Below, one piece after another: positions 1 through 8,995 of a DNA stretch of 64,000 nt. Both the position numbers and the translations under genes were made by a program. The notes beneath the pieces are model-generated. The model saw only the letters and a program-made list of their open reading frames with translations. It did no database searches and was not told the origin of the DNA. Source of the stretch: an uncultured Tateyamaria sp. (GTDB lineage Bacteria; Pseudomonadota; Alphaproteobacteria; Rhodobacterales; Rhodobacteraceae); NCBI RefSeq assembly GCF_947504105.1, contig NZ_CANNGP010000001.1:186001-250000 (forward strand), read 5' to 3'. Each line of letters begins with the position of its first letter. Positions within the stretch are counted from its first letter, which is position 1.

Positions 1-677
<677 letters not shown>

Positions 678-693
678 CCCTGTTGGGGCGGCG

Positions 694-715
694 AGATTTT
701 TCGTAGGAAAAATCT
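694..715. repeat. AGATTTTTC/GAAAAATCT hairpin, copy 1 (terminator-like)
   Basis: A perfect 9-bp inverted repeat (AGATTTTTC, loop GTAG, GAAAAATCT) sits between the convergent purL and VWA genes. Flanking GGGGC at 685 and GGCCCC at 717 could lengthen the stem imperfectly. The A/T-rich arms give T-runs on both strands, so it may act as a bidirectional terminator. The same 9-bp arms recur at 32844-32864, again between convergent genes. Confidence 0.6.
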
Positions 716-724
716 TGGCCCCGA

Positions 725-1978
725 TCAGGCGGTGATCATTCGGAGCAAGCGGTCGCGGTCGCCGACATCGTCGCGCAGGGAAATCACCTGCGCCAGTTCT
801 TCGATGGACGCTATGGAGTGACCAGCGCGGAAGCTGTCGACATGAGGTAGCATCGCCGCGATTCCACGGGCCCGCGGTGCAAAGTCCTCCCATCTTAACA
901 ACGGGTTGATCCAGATCAGGCGCTGTGCGGAGAGGTGCAGACGCTCCATCTGTTTTGCCAATGCATCCGGGTCGTCGCGGTCGAGGCCATCCGTGATCAA
1001 CAAGACCACGGCCCCTTGCCCCAGCACCCGGCGGGACCAGTCGCGATTGAACGTTTCAAGGCAAGACCCAATCCGCGTGCCGCCTTCCCAATCCTGCGCT
1101 TCCGCCCCTGCGGCTTGCAGCGCCGCATCCACGTCACGCTGTGCCAGATGTCGCGTGATATTCGTGAGCCGTGTGCCGAAGGTGAAGGCGTGCACCTTGG
1201 CCCACCCTGCCCCTTTAGCATTCGCCACTGCATGGAGGAAATGTAGCACCACGCGGGAATACTGGCTCATAGAGCCCGAGATATCGCACAGCGCAACTAG
1301 GTTCGGGTAGCAAACTCTGGGGGTTTTCCACTTCAGATCGCGCATCTCTCCGCCCTGTCGCATGGCGGCGCGCAATGTGCGGGCGGGATCGATGCGCCCC
1401 AGCCCTGCGACCCGCGTCCGGCGCGTGGGCATGGGATCGACTGGCAGCGCCATGCGGGCAAGCATGGCTTTGGCTTGCGCCATTTCCTCGGTGCTCATCT
1501 GTTCGAAATCGAGCGTTTTAAGCTGTTCTTCGGCGCTCATTGTAAGGGAGGCGTCAATCTCGATCTCGGTGCCGCCCTCTTCGATGTCGGGCAGGTCGAT
1601 GTCGTCGCCCGCGCCGTCAAGCAGCGCTTCGGCCGCGCGTTTCTCGGCCGCTTGTGCGCCGCGATCTTCCTGCACGCCGCGTACCGCCGGCAGCATCGCC
1701 GCCATCATGTGTTCGAGATAGCGCGGGTCACGCCAGTAGAGCCGGAAGATTTGTGCGAAGACTGCCCTGTGTTCAGGTTTCGATACGAAACAGGCATGCA
1801 GGGTCCAGTAGAAGTCGCGCTTTTCTGTAAAGCCCGCCTTGGTCACCGCCGTGATCGCATCCATAACCCGGCCCGTGCCGATGGGCAGACCGGCGCGGCG
1901 CAGGGCGCGGGCGAAATGGGTGATATTCCCAGCAAGACGCGGGTTCTCCGGCAATTCGAGCGGGGCGTATTCAGGCAT
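725..1978 (-). CDS. VWA domain-containing protein, CoxE-like
   Basis: The 417-residue protein has a C-terminal von Willebrand A domain. The metal-ion-dependent adhesion site DISGSM is at about residues 232-237, and LLITDGLDRDDPDAL follows further on. The N-terminal half is helical and acidic. It resembles the CoxE / VWA partners of MoxR-type AAA+ ATPases, which act together in maturation or metal insertion of client complexes. The MoxR ATPase gene lies just upstream on the same strand, about 60 bp away, across a short intergenic repeat. No client enzyme is recognisable next to the pair, so the target is unknown. Family is clear, function is inferred. Confidence 0.85.
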   Translation of the reverse strand: MPEYAPLELPENPRLAGNITHFARALRRAGLPIGTGRVMDAITAVTKAGFTEKRDFYWTLHACFVSKPEHRAVFAQIFRLYWRDPRYLEHMMAAMLPAVRGVQEDRGAQAAEKRAAEALLDGAGDDIDLPDIEEGGTEIEIDASLTMSAEEQLKTLDFEQMSTEEMAQAKAMLARMALPVDPMPTRRTRVAGLGRIDPARTLRAAMRQGGEMRDLKWKTPRVCYPNLVALCDISGSMSQYSRVVLHFLHAVANAKGAGWAKVHAFTFGTRLTNITRHLAQRDVDAALQAAGAEAQDWEGGTRIGSCLETFNRDWSRRVLGQGAVVLLITDGLDRDDPDALAKQMERLHLSAQRLIWINPLLRWEDFAPRARGIAAMLPHVDSFRAGHSIASIEELAQVISLRDDVGDRDRLLRMITA

Positions 1979-1985
1979 CTGTCAG

Positions 1986-2033
1986 GCCGGGGGCCAGCCC
2001 CGGAACCCCCGGAGTTTTCCTGGCAAGATGAAG
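1986..2033 (+). repeat. intergenic repeat family 1, copy A
   Basis: A GC-rich inverted repeat (CCGGGGGCC...) is followed by CCCCCGGAGTTTTCCTGG and CAAGATGAAG. The tail GGAGTTT-CTTGGCAAGATGAAG is almost identical to copy B at 11031-11069 on the other strand. Here it fills the gap between the MoxR and VWA genes. It is non-coding and hairpin-bearing. Function is unknown; attenuator or terminator roles are possible. Confidence 0.6.
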
Positions 2034-2038
2034 GTGGA

Positions 2039-2947
2039 TCATGCCGGTTCCAAAGACGCTTTGGCCTCGTCCAGCAGGCGCTTGGCCTCCGATCCCTGCA
2101 GTTTCTGGATGTCGTCCTGGTACTTCAGGATTGCGCCCAGCGTGTCAGCGATCACTTCGGGGCTGAGTGCCAGCACGTCGAGCGCGAGCAGGCATTTGGC
2201 CCAGTCGATGGTTTCGGCCACGCCCGGCTTCTTGAAGAGGTCCTCGGTTCGGAGGCGCTGCACGAAGGCCACCACCTCGCGGCTGAGTTCTGCGGCGGCT
2301 TCGGGCGCGCGGGCCTGCAGGATTTCCATCTCGCGGTCGAAATTCGGGTAGTCGACCCAGTGATATAGGCAACGGCGTTTGAGCGCGTCGTGCACTTCGC
2401 GCGTGCGGTTGGAGGTGACGATGACGATGGGTGGTTCGGGGGCTTTTATCGTGCCCAGTTCTGGAATGGTGACCTGAAAGTCAGAGAGAGCTTCGAGCAG
2501 GAAAGCCTCGAACGGTTCGTCCGTGCGGTCCAGCTCGTCGATCAGCAGGACCGGCGCACCGTTTTCATCGGGTCGCATCGCGTCGAGCAGCGGGCGTTCG
2601 ATCAGGTAATCATCCGAGAAGAGTTCGGTTTGTAGTGCCTTGCGGTCGGCCCCGCCCGATGCTTCCGCTGTGCGGATCGCGACCATCTGTGCCGGAAAGT
2701 TCCATTCGTAGACGGCCGAGGACGCATCGAGCCCTTCGTAGCATTGCAGCCGGATTAAACGGCGGCCAAGTGCTGCTGCAAGTGCCTTGGCGATTTCGGT
2801 CTTGCCGACGCCTGCTTCGCCTTCAAGGAAGAGCGGGCGGCCCAGTGACAGGCTGAGGAACACGACGGTCCCAAGGGCGCGGTCGCAGACATACCCCTGG
2901 TCGGCGAGCATGGTCTGGACGGCATCGATAGAAGTTGGGGTGTGCAT
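2039..2947 (-). CDS. MoxR family AAA+ ATPase
   Basis: A 302-residue AAA+ ATPase of the MoxR group. Walker A GEAGVGKTE lies at about residues 43-51, Walker B LLIDELDR follows, and the sensor-1 region is IVTSNRTREVHDALKRRCLY. MoxR proteins act as chaperone-like ATPases paired with VWA proteins, and the VWA gene follows directly. The ATG at 2947 is chosen because AAGGAAGG stands 7 bases upstream on the minus strand; a start at 2977 would add ten residues and has no such site. The two genes probably form an operon. Confidence 0.9.
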   Translation of the reverse strand: MHTPTSIDAVQTMLADQGYVCDRALGTVVFLSLSLGRPLFLEGEAGVGKTEIAKALAAALGRRLIRLQCYEGLDASSAVYEWNFPAQMVAIRTAEASGGADRKALQTELFSDDYLIERPLLDAMRPDENGAPVLLIDELDRTDEPFEAFLLEALSDFQVTIPELGTIKAPEPPIVIVTSNRTREVHDALKRRCLYHWVDYPNFDREMEILQARAPEAAAELSREVVAFVQRLRTEDLFKKPGVAETIDWAKCLLALDVLALSPEVIADTLGAILKYQDDIQKLQGSEAKRLLDEAKASLEPA

Positions 2948-3140
2948 CAGGTTTCCTTCCTTGCGTCCAACCTGCATCGCTAGGCCCTGTCGTCAAGGCC
3001 TCCTAAAGTCCTGTCCGTTGACGGGATTCGCGGGAAATGGCATGGTGTTAACGAGTTAAGAATGAGGTTCGCGGCATAAGTCACCGGGACCCGATGCAGA
3101 GGCGGTGGGCAATGACCCGATCACGAAAGGCTGGCGTTTG

Positions 3141-4169
3141 ATGCGCATTACGGCAGTGACCTGCGTGAAAAACGAAGGCCCGTTTCTGTTGGAGTGGATC
3201 GCCTTCAATCGCCTGATCGGCGTGACAGATCATCTGTTCTATTCCAACGACTGCACCGACGGCACCGACCGGCTGTTGGATGCGCTGGCTGCACGCGGTT
3301 TGTGCATGCATCTGCCCAACCCAGCCGAAGGGCGCAATTACCAGATGGAAGCGCTGAAGGCTGCGCGCCGTCAGGATGTCGTGACCGAGGCTGACTGGGT
3401 GTGGGTCGCAGATGTGGACGAGTTTCTGAACATCCATGTGGGCGATCATACGATCCCTGCCCTGATCGATGCCTGTGGTGATCCGCGGGCCATTTCCGTG
3501 ACCTTCCAGTTCTTTGCCAATGATGGCGTGAGCAGCTTTGTCGACAAGCCGGTGATCGAACAGTTCCACCGCTCGCACAATCCCGACCTGTGGTGTGGGG
3601 AGACTGCCATTGAGGTCAAGTCGCTGGTGCGCCACGACTTTCCGCTGCAGTATTACGGCGCGCACCGCCCCTTTCAGAAGGGCAAGGCGAAGCCCGTCTG
3701 GACGGATGGATCAGGACGCAAGGTGCAGCACAAGTTCCTGGTGGCAGCCAATCCGCGCCGCATCCGACGTTTTCCGGCCCATGGCGCGCGCGACTTTGCG
3801 ACGCTCAATCACTACGCCTTGCGCAGCCTGGACAGTTACCTGGTCAAGAATGACCGCGGCGATGTGAACCGTGAAAACCGGGCATTTGACGACACCTATT
3901 GGCGCGAGCGGAATGACCCGGCCTGGGAAGACAAGAGCATTCAGCGTTACGTTCCGGATCTCAGAAAAGCACTGGCGGAGTTAAAGAAAGACAAAGAGAT
4001 CAAAGCCTTGCATGAGGAATGCGTGGCGCTGCACATGGCCAAGCGGGACACGTTGCTGGCCAGGCCCGACTACCAGGCGATGCAGGCACAGCTGCGCGCC
4101 GCACGGGCCCTGCCCCCGCAGGAAGAAACGATGCTGATCGAGCTGGGGCTGATGGAGCCTGCCGAATGA
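3141..4169 (+). CDS. glycosyltransferase family 2 protein (Glyco_tranf_2_4 type), first of three
   Basis: The 342-residue protein begins MRITAVTCVKNEGPFLLEW, the usual opening of this GT2-like family, with SNDCTDGTDRLLD following. A DVDEF motif at residues 91-95 supplies the expected DxD nucleotide-sugar/metal site. It shares its layout with the two other glycosyltransferases at 4792 and 7861, so the three are probably paralogues with different acceptors. It overlaps the next gene by ATGA. An upstream ATG at 3105 would add 12 residues; 3141 is preferred because the conserved family start lies there. The sugar and acceptor cannot be read from the sequence. Confidence 0.85.
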   Translation: MRITAVTCVKNEGPFLLEWIAFNRLIGVTDHLFYSNDCTDGTDRLLDALAARGLCMHLPNPAEGRNYQMEALKAARRQDVVTEADWVWVADVDEFLNIHVGDHTIPALIDACGDPRAISVTFQFFANDGVSSFVDKPVIEQFHRSHNPDLWCGETAIEVKSLVRHDFPLQYYGAHRPFQKGKAKPVWTDGSGRKVQHKFLVAANPRRIRRFPAHGARDFATLNHYALRSLDSYLVKNDRGDVNRENRAFDDTYWRERNDPAWEDKSIQRYVPDLRKALAELKKDKEIKALHEECVALHMAKRDTLLARPDYQAMQAQLRAARALPPQEETMLIELGLMEPAE

Positions 4170-4792
4170 CACTGCGCGTTGTAAACCTTGGCCTGCCCAA
4201 GACCGGCACCACGACGCTGGCCCGCGCCTTGCGCAGGGCTGGGCTGCATGTCGCGGATCATCGGGTCCGTCCGCGCCAGACCCAGAACACACAATTGCAC
4301 AACGCATTTATCGCCGACCTGCTCTATCGCGGCTATTTCGAGACGGGCGATCCCGGCTTCTATTTCGATGACTTCAATGCGATCTCTGAAATGAGCGTGC
4401 TGCGCGAAGGCCGGTCACTTTGGCCGCAAATGGACTTTGGCCTGATCACCGCCATCCGCAAACACAATCCTGGCGTCAAGTTCCTTGCCTCCAACCGCGA
4501 CCCGTTCCACATGTCCCAATCCATGCTGGCCTGGTCCGATCTGGGCACCTCGCGCTTGCCCTCCAACAACATCCCCGGCCTGCCCGAGGGGTTTGGCGAA
4601 ACCAGCATCGAACGGATGCAATGGATCGAAGCACATTACGCGCACCTGCGCGCGATCTTCCGCGACGATGACGATTTTCTGGAATATGACGTGGCCGACC
4701 CCGACGCCAAGGATCTGATCAGCGGGTTTCTTGAGATACCGGTGAACTGGTGGGGCAAGACCAATGTGAACAAGTTGAACGAGGTTGCGTAA
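4166..4792 (+). CDS. sulfotransferase family protein
   Basis: This 208-residue protein has the 5'-phosphosulfate-binding loop GLPKTGTTTLARAL at about residues 9-22, the signature of PAPS-dependent carbohydrate sulfotransferases. The later SNRDPFHMSQSMLAW fits the 3'-phosphate-binding strand and helix, although the usual R-P of this motif is altered. It starts at the ATG overlapping the previous stop (ATGA) and ends in TAATG with the next gene, so translation is coupled on both sides. It probably sulfates a glycan made by the neighbouring glycosyltransferases. Confidence 0.8.
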   Translation: MTLRVVNLGLPKTGTTTLARALRRAGLHVADHRVRPRQTQNTQLHNAFIADLLYRGYFETGDPGFYFDDFNAISEMSVLREGRSLWPQMDFGLITAIRKHNPGVKFLASNRDPFHMSQSMLAWSDLGTSRLPSNNIPGLPEGFGETSIERMQWIEAHYAHLRAIFRDDDDFLEYDVADPDAKDLISGFLEIPVNWWGKTNVNKLNEVA

Positions 4793-7161
4793 TGCAAATC
4801 CACCTGCATATCGGTCTGGAACAGGTGGGCGCAGACCGTCTGCAAAATGTGTTGGCGGCCAAGCGTGATCAGTTGATCACAAAAGGCGTGCTGTATTCAC
4901 GTGCTTTGGGCAACAAGAACCACACGCGGCTTTTCATGGCCGTAACGGAAGCCGCGCATATTGACCCTCTGCGGTACAACCGCGGCTATATCACCGACGA
5001 CAAGCAGAAGGTCCTGCATGATACTGTGGCGTCCGATCTGGCCAAAGAAGTCGCACAGTTTTCGCCCGACCACCTGATTCTGTCCGCTTCGCAACTTGGC
5101 GTTAGCCTTGTGTCGAAATCGGAACTCGAGCGGTTGAAAGCGTTACTGACGCCCCTGTCCAACGATATCCGCATCGTCGCGCATATTGATGAGCCTGCCC
5201 AACTGCTTGCCCGCCGCTACGGCGAGCAAATCATGGAGGGGCGCGGTACATCACTGACACAGGAGCTGGACCTCTCGAGCAGCAAAATGTGGTGGGCGGA
5301 TGCGTTGGCGGCCGCCCACCGGATCAATCCGCAGGCCGGTGTGTTCATCGAAAACCAAGCGCCACCGTGCTGGCTGGACTATGCCGCGCTCGAACGGCAC
5401 TGGAATGCGGTGTTCGGCGACGGGGCACTCACATTTCGCGCCTATGACGCCGAAGCCTTTGCCGCCGAGACTGTCACGGACGAAATCCGCGCAGCCTTTC
5501 AGATCAAATCGAAGATCGGCAAGGCGACCAAGGCGGACGTGCCGATCGAGCCGTCGGCGGCATGGTTGGCGCGCGGGCGTCAGCTGAATGACTTGATCCT
5601 CCAGGTTCTGGCCAGCGAAAAGCGCATTCTGCCCCGGCAGCTCTGGCGATCCTTCGTGACCGAGATCAAGGTGGGTGGCGATCCGATTGATCCCGCGTCC
5701 CTGTCAAAGATTTCCAAGACATTTGCCGAGCAGAACAAGGGCATTGCCAAGTCGCACGACCTGCCGAGCATGCTGTTCAAGGCCCCAAAGGCCAAGAAGA
5801 CATGGGCGGAGGCGGACCCGACACGCGGGTTCCGCGCATCACAATATCTGCTGGGGTTCATGTGGCGCATCGACAAGGCCACCCAGGAAGAGCGCAAAAC
5901 CAAGGCGGCTGACCTGGCACGCCTGAATAGCAGTGCAGCGCACGCGCCTGCTGCCTCTGCGGAACCATCTGATGGCTTGACCGATACCGCCCGCAAGTTG
6001 ATGCCGCCGTTGGCTGTTCAGAACTTTGAAAAACTGCGCACCTCTTCCTTTGCCCCGCATAACAAGTTGGGCGCGGTGAACGAGGAAGAGGTGGCCGCCG
6101 CGTATGCGCCTATTGAAACGCGCAAGCTGCCCAAGGGGTCGAGTGGCAATGTCATTGTCGGCTGCATGAAGAACGAGGCGCCCTATATCGTTGAATGGGT
6201 CGCGTATCACCGTGCCATGGGGGTCGATAACTTCCTGATCTACACCAATGGCTGCGAGGACGGGACAAGCGAAATCCTTGACCGTCTGCAAGAGATGGGC
6301 GTGCTTCAGCACCGCAATAATGACAACTGGAAGGGCAACTCACCCCAGCAATACGCCCTGAACCAGTCGCTCAAGGAACCGTTGATCAAGAACGCCGACT
6401 GGATCATCCATATCGACGTGGATGAGTTCATGAACGTGCGGACAGGTAACGGCACTTTGCAGGATTTCTTTGACGCCGTGCCCGATGCCACCAATGTCGC
6501 AATGACCTGGCGACTGTTTGGCCACAACGGCGTGACCCATCTGAAAGATGACTTCGTCATAGACCAATTTGATCGCTGCGCCCCGAAATACTGCCCGAAA
6601 CCGCACACGGTCTGGGGCTTCAAGACGATGTTCAAGAACATTGGCGCCTATGAAAAGATCAGCTGTCACCGGCCCAACAAGCTGGACCCCAAATTTGCCA
6701 AGAAAGTGCATTGGGTGAATGGATCCGGCAAGGATATGACCAAAGAGGCCGCCGAGAACGGCTGGAGAAGTTCGAAAAAGTCAATTGGCTACGACCTGCT
6801 TCAGCTCAATCATTATGCCTTGCGCAGCGCTGAAAGCTTCCTGATCAAGCGCCAACGGGGCCGCGCACTGCACGTGGATCGATCCATTGGCATCAACTAT
6901 TGGATCCGCATGGACTGGTCCGATTTCCGCGACATCACCATCAAGCGCAACCTGCCCCGCATGCGTACCGAATACCAAGCACTGATGGCGGATGCCGAAT
7001 TGCGCAAGTGGCACGAAAAAGGTCTGACATGGCATCGGACCAAGGCGGATGAACTTCACGCCAATCCGGAGTTCCAAGACCTGTATGATCAGGCACTCAA
7101 GGTCAAACTGACCGAGACCGAGCGGGTGGCCTATGCCCTCGCCCTCGACATGGAGAGTTGA
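4792..7161 (+). CDS. two-domain protein: degenerate sulfotransferase-like N-terminus + family 2 glycosyltransferase
   Basis: A 789-residue fusion. Residues 1 to about 340 start IHLHIGLEQVGADRLQ and continue GVLYSRALGNKNHTRLF. This matches the outline of bacterial sulfotransferase-like proteins (HIG-x-KTGT-xx-LQ ... GVLYPRS), but the KTGT loop has become EQVGAD. PAPS binding is therefore probably lost. From about residue 451 a complete Glyco_tranf_2_4 domain follows (VGCMKNEAPYIVEW, with DVDEFMN near 543). The start ATG overlaps the previous stop as TAATG. It belongs to the coupled five-gene operon. The fusion may tether glycan recognition to transfer; this is inference. Confidence 0.8.
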   Translation: MQIHLHIGLEQVGADRLQNVLAAKRDQLITKGVLYSRALGNKNHTRLFMAVTEAAHIDPLRYNRGYITDDKQKVLHDTVASDLAKEVAQFSPDHLILSASQLGVSLVSKSELERLKALLTPLSNDIRIVAHIDEPAQLLARRYGEQIMEGRGTSLTQELDLSSSKMWWADALAAAHRINPQAGVFIENQAPPCWLDYAALERHWNAVFGDGALTFRAYDAEAFAAETVTDEIRAAFQIKSKIGKATKADVPIEPSAAWLARGRQLNDLILQVLASEKRILPRQLWRSFVTEIKVGGDPIDPASLSKISKTFAEQNKGIAKSHDLPSMLFKAPKAKKTWAEADPTRGFRASQYLLGFMWRIDKATQEERKTKAADLARLNSSAAHAPAASAEPSDGLTDTARKLMPPLAVQNFEKLRTSSFAPHNKLGAVNEEEVAAAYAPIETRKLPKGSSGNVIVGCMKNEAPYIVEWVAYHRAMGVDNFLIYTNGCEDGTSEILDRLQEMGVLQHRNNDNWKGNSPQQYALNQSLKEPLIKNADWIIHIDVDEFMNVRTGNGTLQDFFDAVPDATNVAMTWRLFGHNGVTHLKDDFVIDQFDRCAPKYCPKPHTVWGFKTMFKNIGAYEKISCHRPNKLDPKFAKKVHWVNGSGKDMTKEAAENGWRSSKKSIGYDLLQLNHYALRSAESFLIKRQRGRALHVDRSIGINYWIRMDWSDFRDITIKRNLPRMRTEYQALMADAELRKWHEKGLTWHRTKADELHANPEFQDLYDQALKVKLTETERVAYALALDMES

Positions 7162-7162
7162 G

Positions 7163-7864
7163 ATGGACGGAGTACGGATCGAACAAGATATGATCACGAC
7201 CCCAAGGGGACTGCTGTTTCCGCGCGATATGGAAGTGCTGAAACCACGCATTGCGAGCAGCCTGCGACGTGGGCTGTACGAGAAACAGGAAGGCGACGCG
7301 GTTCTGCGGGTCATCCAGCCCGATGACGTTGTGCTGGAACTGGGCGGCGGCCTTGGCTTCATCTCGGCCCTGATCGCCAAGAAGAGCCCAGCGGCGCATG
7401 TGCATGTGTACGAGGCAAACCGGGACCTGGCCGACTATATCGGCCGTGTTCACACCGCCAACGAGATCGAGAATGCGACGGTTCACCACGCCATGCTCGG
7501 TAAACGCAAGGGCACCAAGGACTTCTATGTGCGGGGCAATGTCCTGGCCTCGTCTGCGGATGAGGCAAATGGTGACGTCATTGTGCGTACTGACACTGTG
7601 GATGTCGTAAACGCAGGTCAGCAGGCCAAGGCGATCAAGCCGACCGTACTGGTGTGCGACGTCGAGGGCGGCGAAGCAGAGCTTTTGCCCGAGATGGACC
7701 TGAGCACACTGCGCGCCGCCGTGATCGAATTGCATCCGCAGTGGATCGGACCCGAGGGTGTGAATGCCGTCTTTGGCGCGATGATGGCGGCGGGTTTGGC
7801 CTATTTTCCCAAGCTGTCGACCCAGAAAGTCGTCACGTTCCGCAGGGCCTGGCCGCTCCGGTGA
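7163..7864 (+). CDS. FkbM family methyltransferase
   Basis: A 233-residue class I SAM-dependent methyltransferase. Motif I is VLELGGGLGFISALIA, an acidic motif II is VHVYEANRD, and the FkbM-type VCDVEGGEAELL region is followed by AVIELHP. FkbM enzymes often O-methylate sugars or polyketides, which fits its place between two glycosyltransferases. The ATG at 7163 lies one base after the preceding stop; an earlier in-frame ATG at 7133 would run back into the previous gene. Its stop overlaps the next start as GTGA. Confidence 0.85.
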   Translation: MDGVRIEQDMITTPRGLLFPRDMEVLKPRIASSLRRGLYEKQEGDAVLRVIQPDDVVLELGGGLGFISALIAKKSPAAHVHVYEANRDLADYIGRVHTANEIENATVHHAMLGKRKGTKDFYVRGNVLASSADEANGDVIVRTDTVDVVNAGQQAKAIKPTVLVCDVEGGEAELLPEMDLSTLRAAVIELHPQWIGPEGVNAVFGAMMAAGLAYFPKLSTQKVVTFRRAWPLR

Positions 7865-8907
7865 CACATCTTGCGCTTTTGACGGTCCGGAACGAGGCGG
7901 CGTTCCTGCTGGAGTGGCTTGCCCATCACCGGGCTGTCGGCTTTGATGATATCCTTGTTTTTTCAAACGATTGCGACGATGGCACTGATGTGATGCTGGA
8001 TCGGCTGGCCGAAATGGGCTGGCTGACCCATGTCCGCAATGAGGGTCCCTACGACAAGGGTGGTATTCAGTTCACCGCACTCAAGGCGGCGGCAAAGATG
8101 GATCAGGTCAAGAAGGCGGACTGGATTCTGCCGCTCGACATCGACGAGTTCGTCAACATCCATGTCGGTGACGGCACATTGGCCGACCTTCATGCCGCCC
8201 TGCCCGACGCCACGGCCATCGCGCTAACGTGGCGCCTTTTCGGCAATAACGGCCAGGTTCGGCACACGGACCACCCGGTCACTGATACCTTTCCAATGGC
8301 AGCGCCCGAAATCCTGCACTGGCCCTGGCGCGCGTCGATGTTCAAGACGCTTTACGCAAACAACGGCACATATCGCAAACCCGGGGTGCATCGCCCCAGG
8401 GATGCAGATCAAACCAAGCTCGCAGACGCGCGGTGGTTCGACAGTCATGGGCGTGAATTGACTGAACAGTTCAAGACCCGGCGCCTGTTTTCAAACTACG
8501 GACAGCCAAATTACGGGCTGGCTCAGTTGAACCACTACCCCCTTGGTGCAATGGAGAGCTATGTTCTGAAAGCGGACCGTGGTCGTGCCGTTCATTCCGA
8601 TGACATTCTGGGCATGGACTATTGGGTGGAACGGAATTTCTGCACGGATGAGGACAGAACAATCAGCCGCTATCGGGAACGGCGAGATGCGCATTTGGGC
8701 GATCTCAGGGCGGATGGCACGCTTGGGGCGTTGCACGCCGACGCGGTGGCGTGGCGCAAATCCCGATTTGATACGCTGATGAAGCAGGAGCCGTTCCGCG
8801 CCCTTTTCGGCCGCCTTCTGATGACGCCCCCGACACGTCCCGTGCCTCCGAAAGCTGCGCAATTCATGATCCGATACGCAAATCTGGCGCGCAGCTCGGC
8901 GCAATAG
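7861..8907 (+). CDS. glycosyltransferase family 2 protein, third of three (GTG start)
   Basis: A 348-residue paralogue of the glycosyltransferases at 3141 and 4792. It opens HLALLTVRNEAAFLLEWLA, continues SNDCDDGTDVMLDRL, and has DIDEFVNIHVGDG at about residue 93. WRLFGNNG is closely matched by the fusion protein (WRLFGHNG). The start is GTG at 7861, overlapping the methyltransferase stop as GTGA. No ATG fits between that stop and the conserved N-terminus. It ends the five-gene operon; an 88-bp gap follows before the next gene. Confidence 0.85.
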   Translation: MTHLALLTVRNEAAFLLEWLAHHRAVGFDDILVFSNDCDDGTDVMLDRLAEMGWLTHVRNEGPYDKGGIQFTALKAAAKMDQVKKADWILPLDIDEFVNIHVGDGTLADLHAALPDATAIALTWRLFGNNGQVRHTDHPVTDTFPMAAPEILHWPWRASMFKTLYANNGTYRKPGVHRPRDADQTKLADARWFDSHGRELTEQFKTRRLFSNYGQPNYGLAQLNHYPLGAMESYVLKADRGRAVHSDDILGMDYWVERNFCTDEDRTISRYRERRDAHLGDLRADGTLGALHADAVAWRKSRFDTLMKQEPFRALFGRLLMTPPTRPVPPKAAQFMIRYANLARSSAQ

Positions 8908-8995
8908 TCGCTCAAATTTTCCCCATTTTTGCCCCATTGCGGCGGTACCCTGTCCTCAACCCGCGCGTTCAAAGGCGGGATGTGAGGATAGAGCG

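Noticed and set aside
3010..3060. TTGACG with a weak -10 upstream of the glycosyltransferase operon
   Set aside because: The -10 (CATGGT) is a poor match, so no promoter is claimed.
2635..3665. Several long open frames opposite MoxR and the first glycosyltransferase
   Set aside because: High GC creates antisense open frames; these show no domain pattern and lack ribosome sites.
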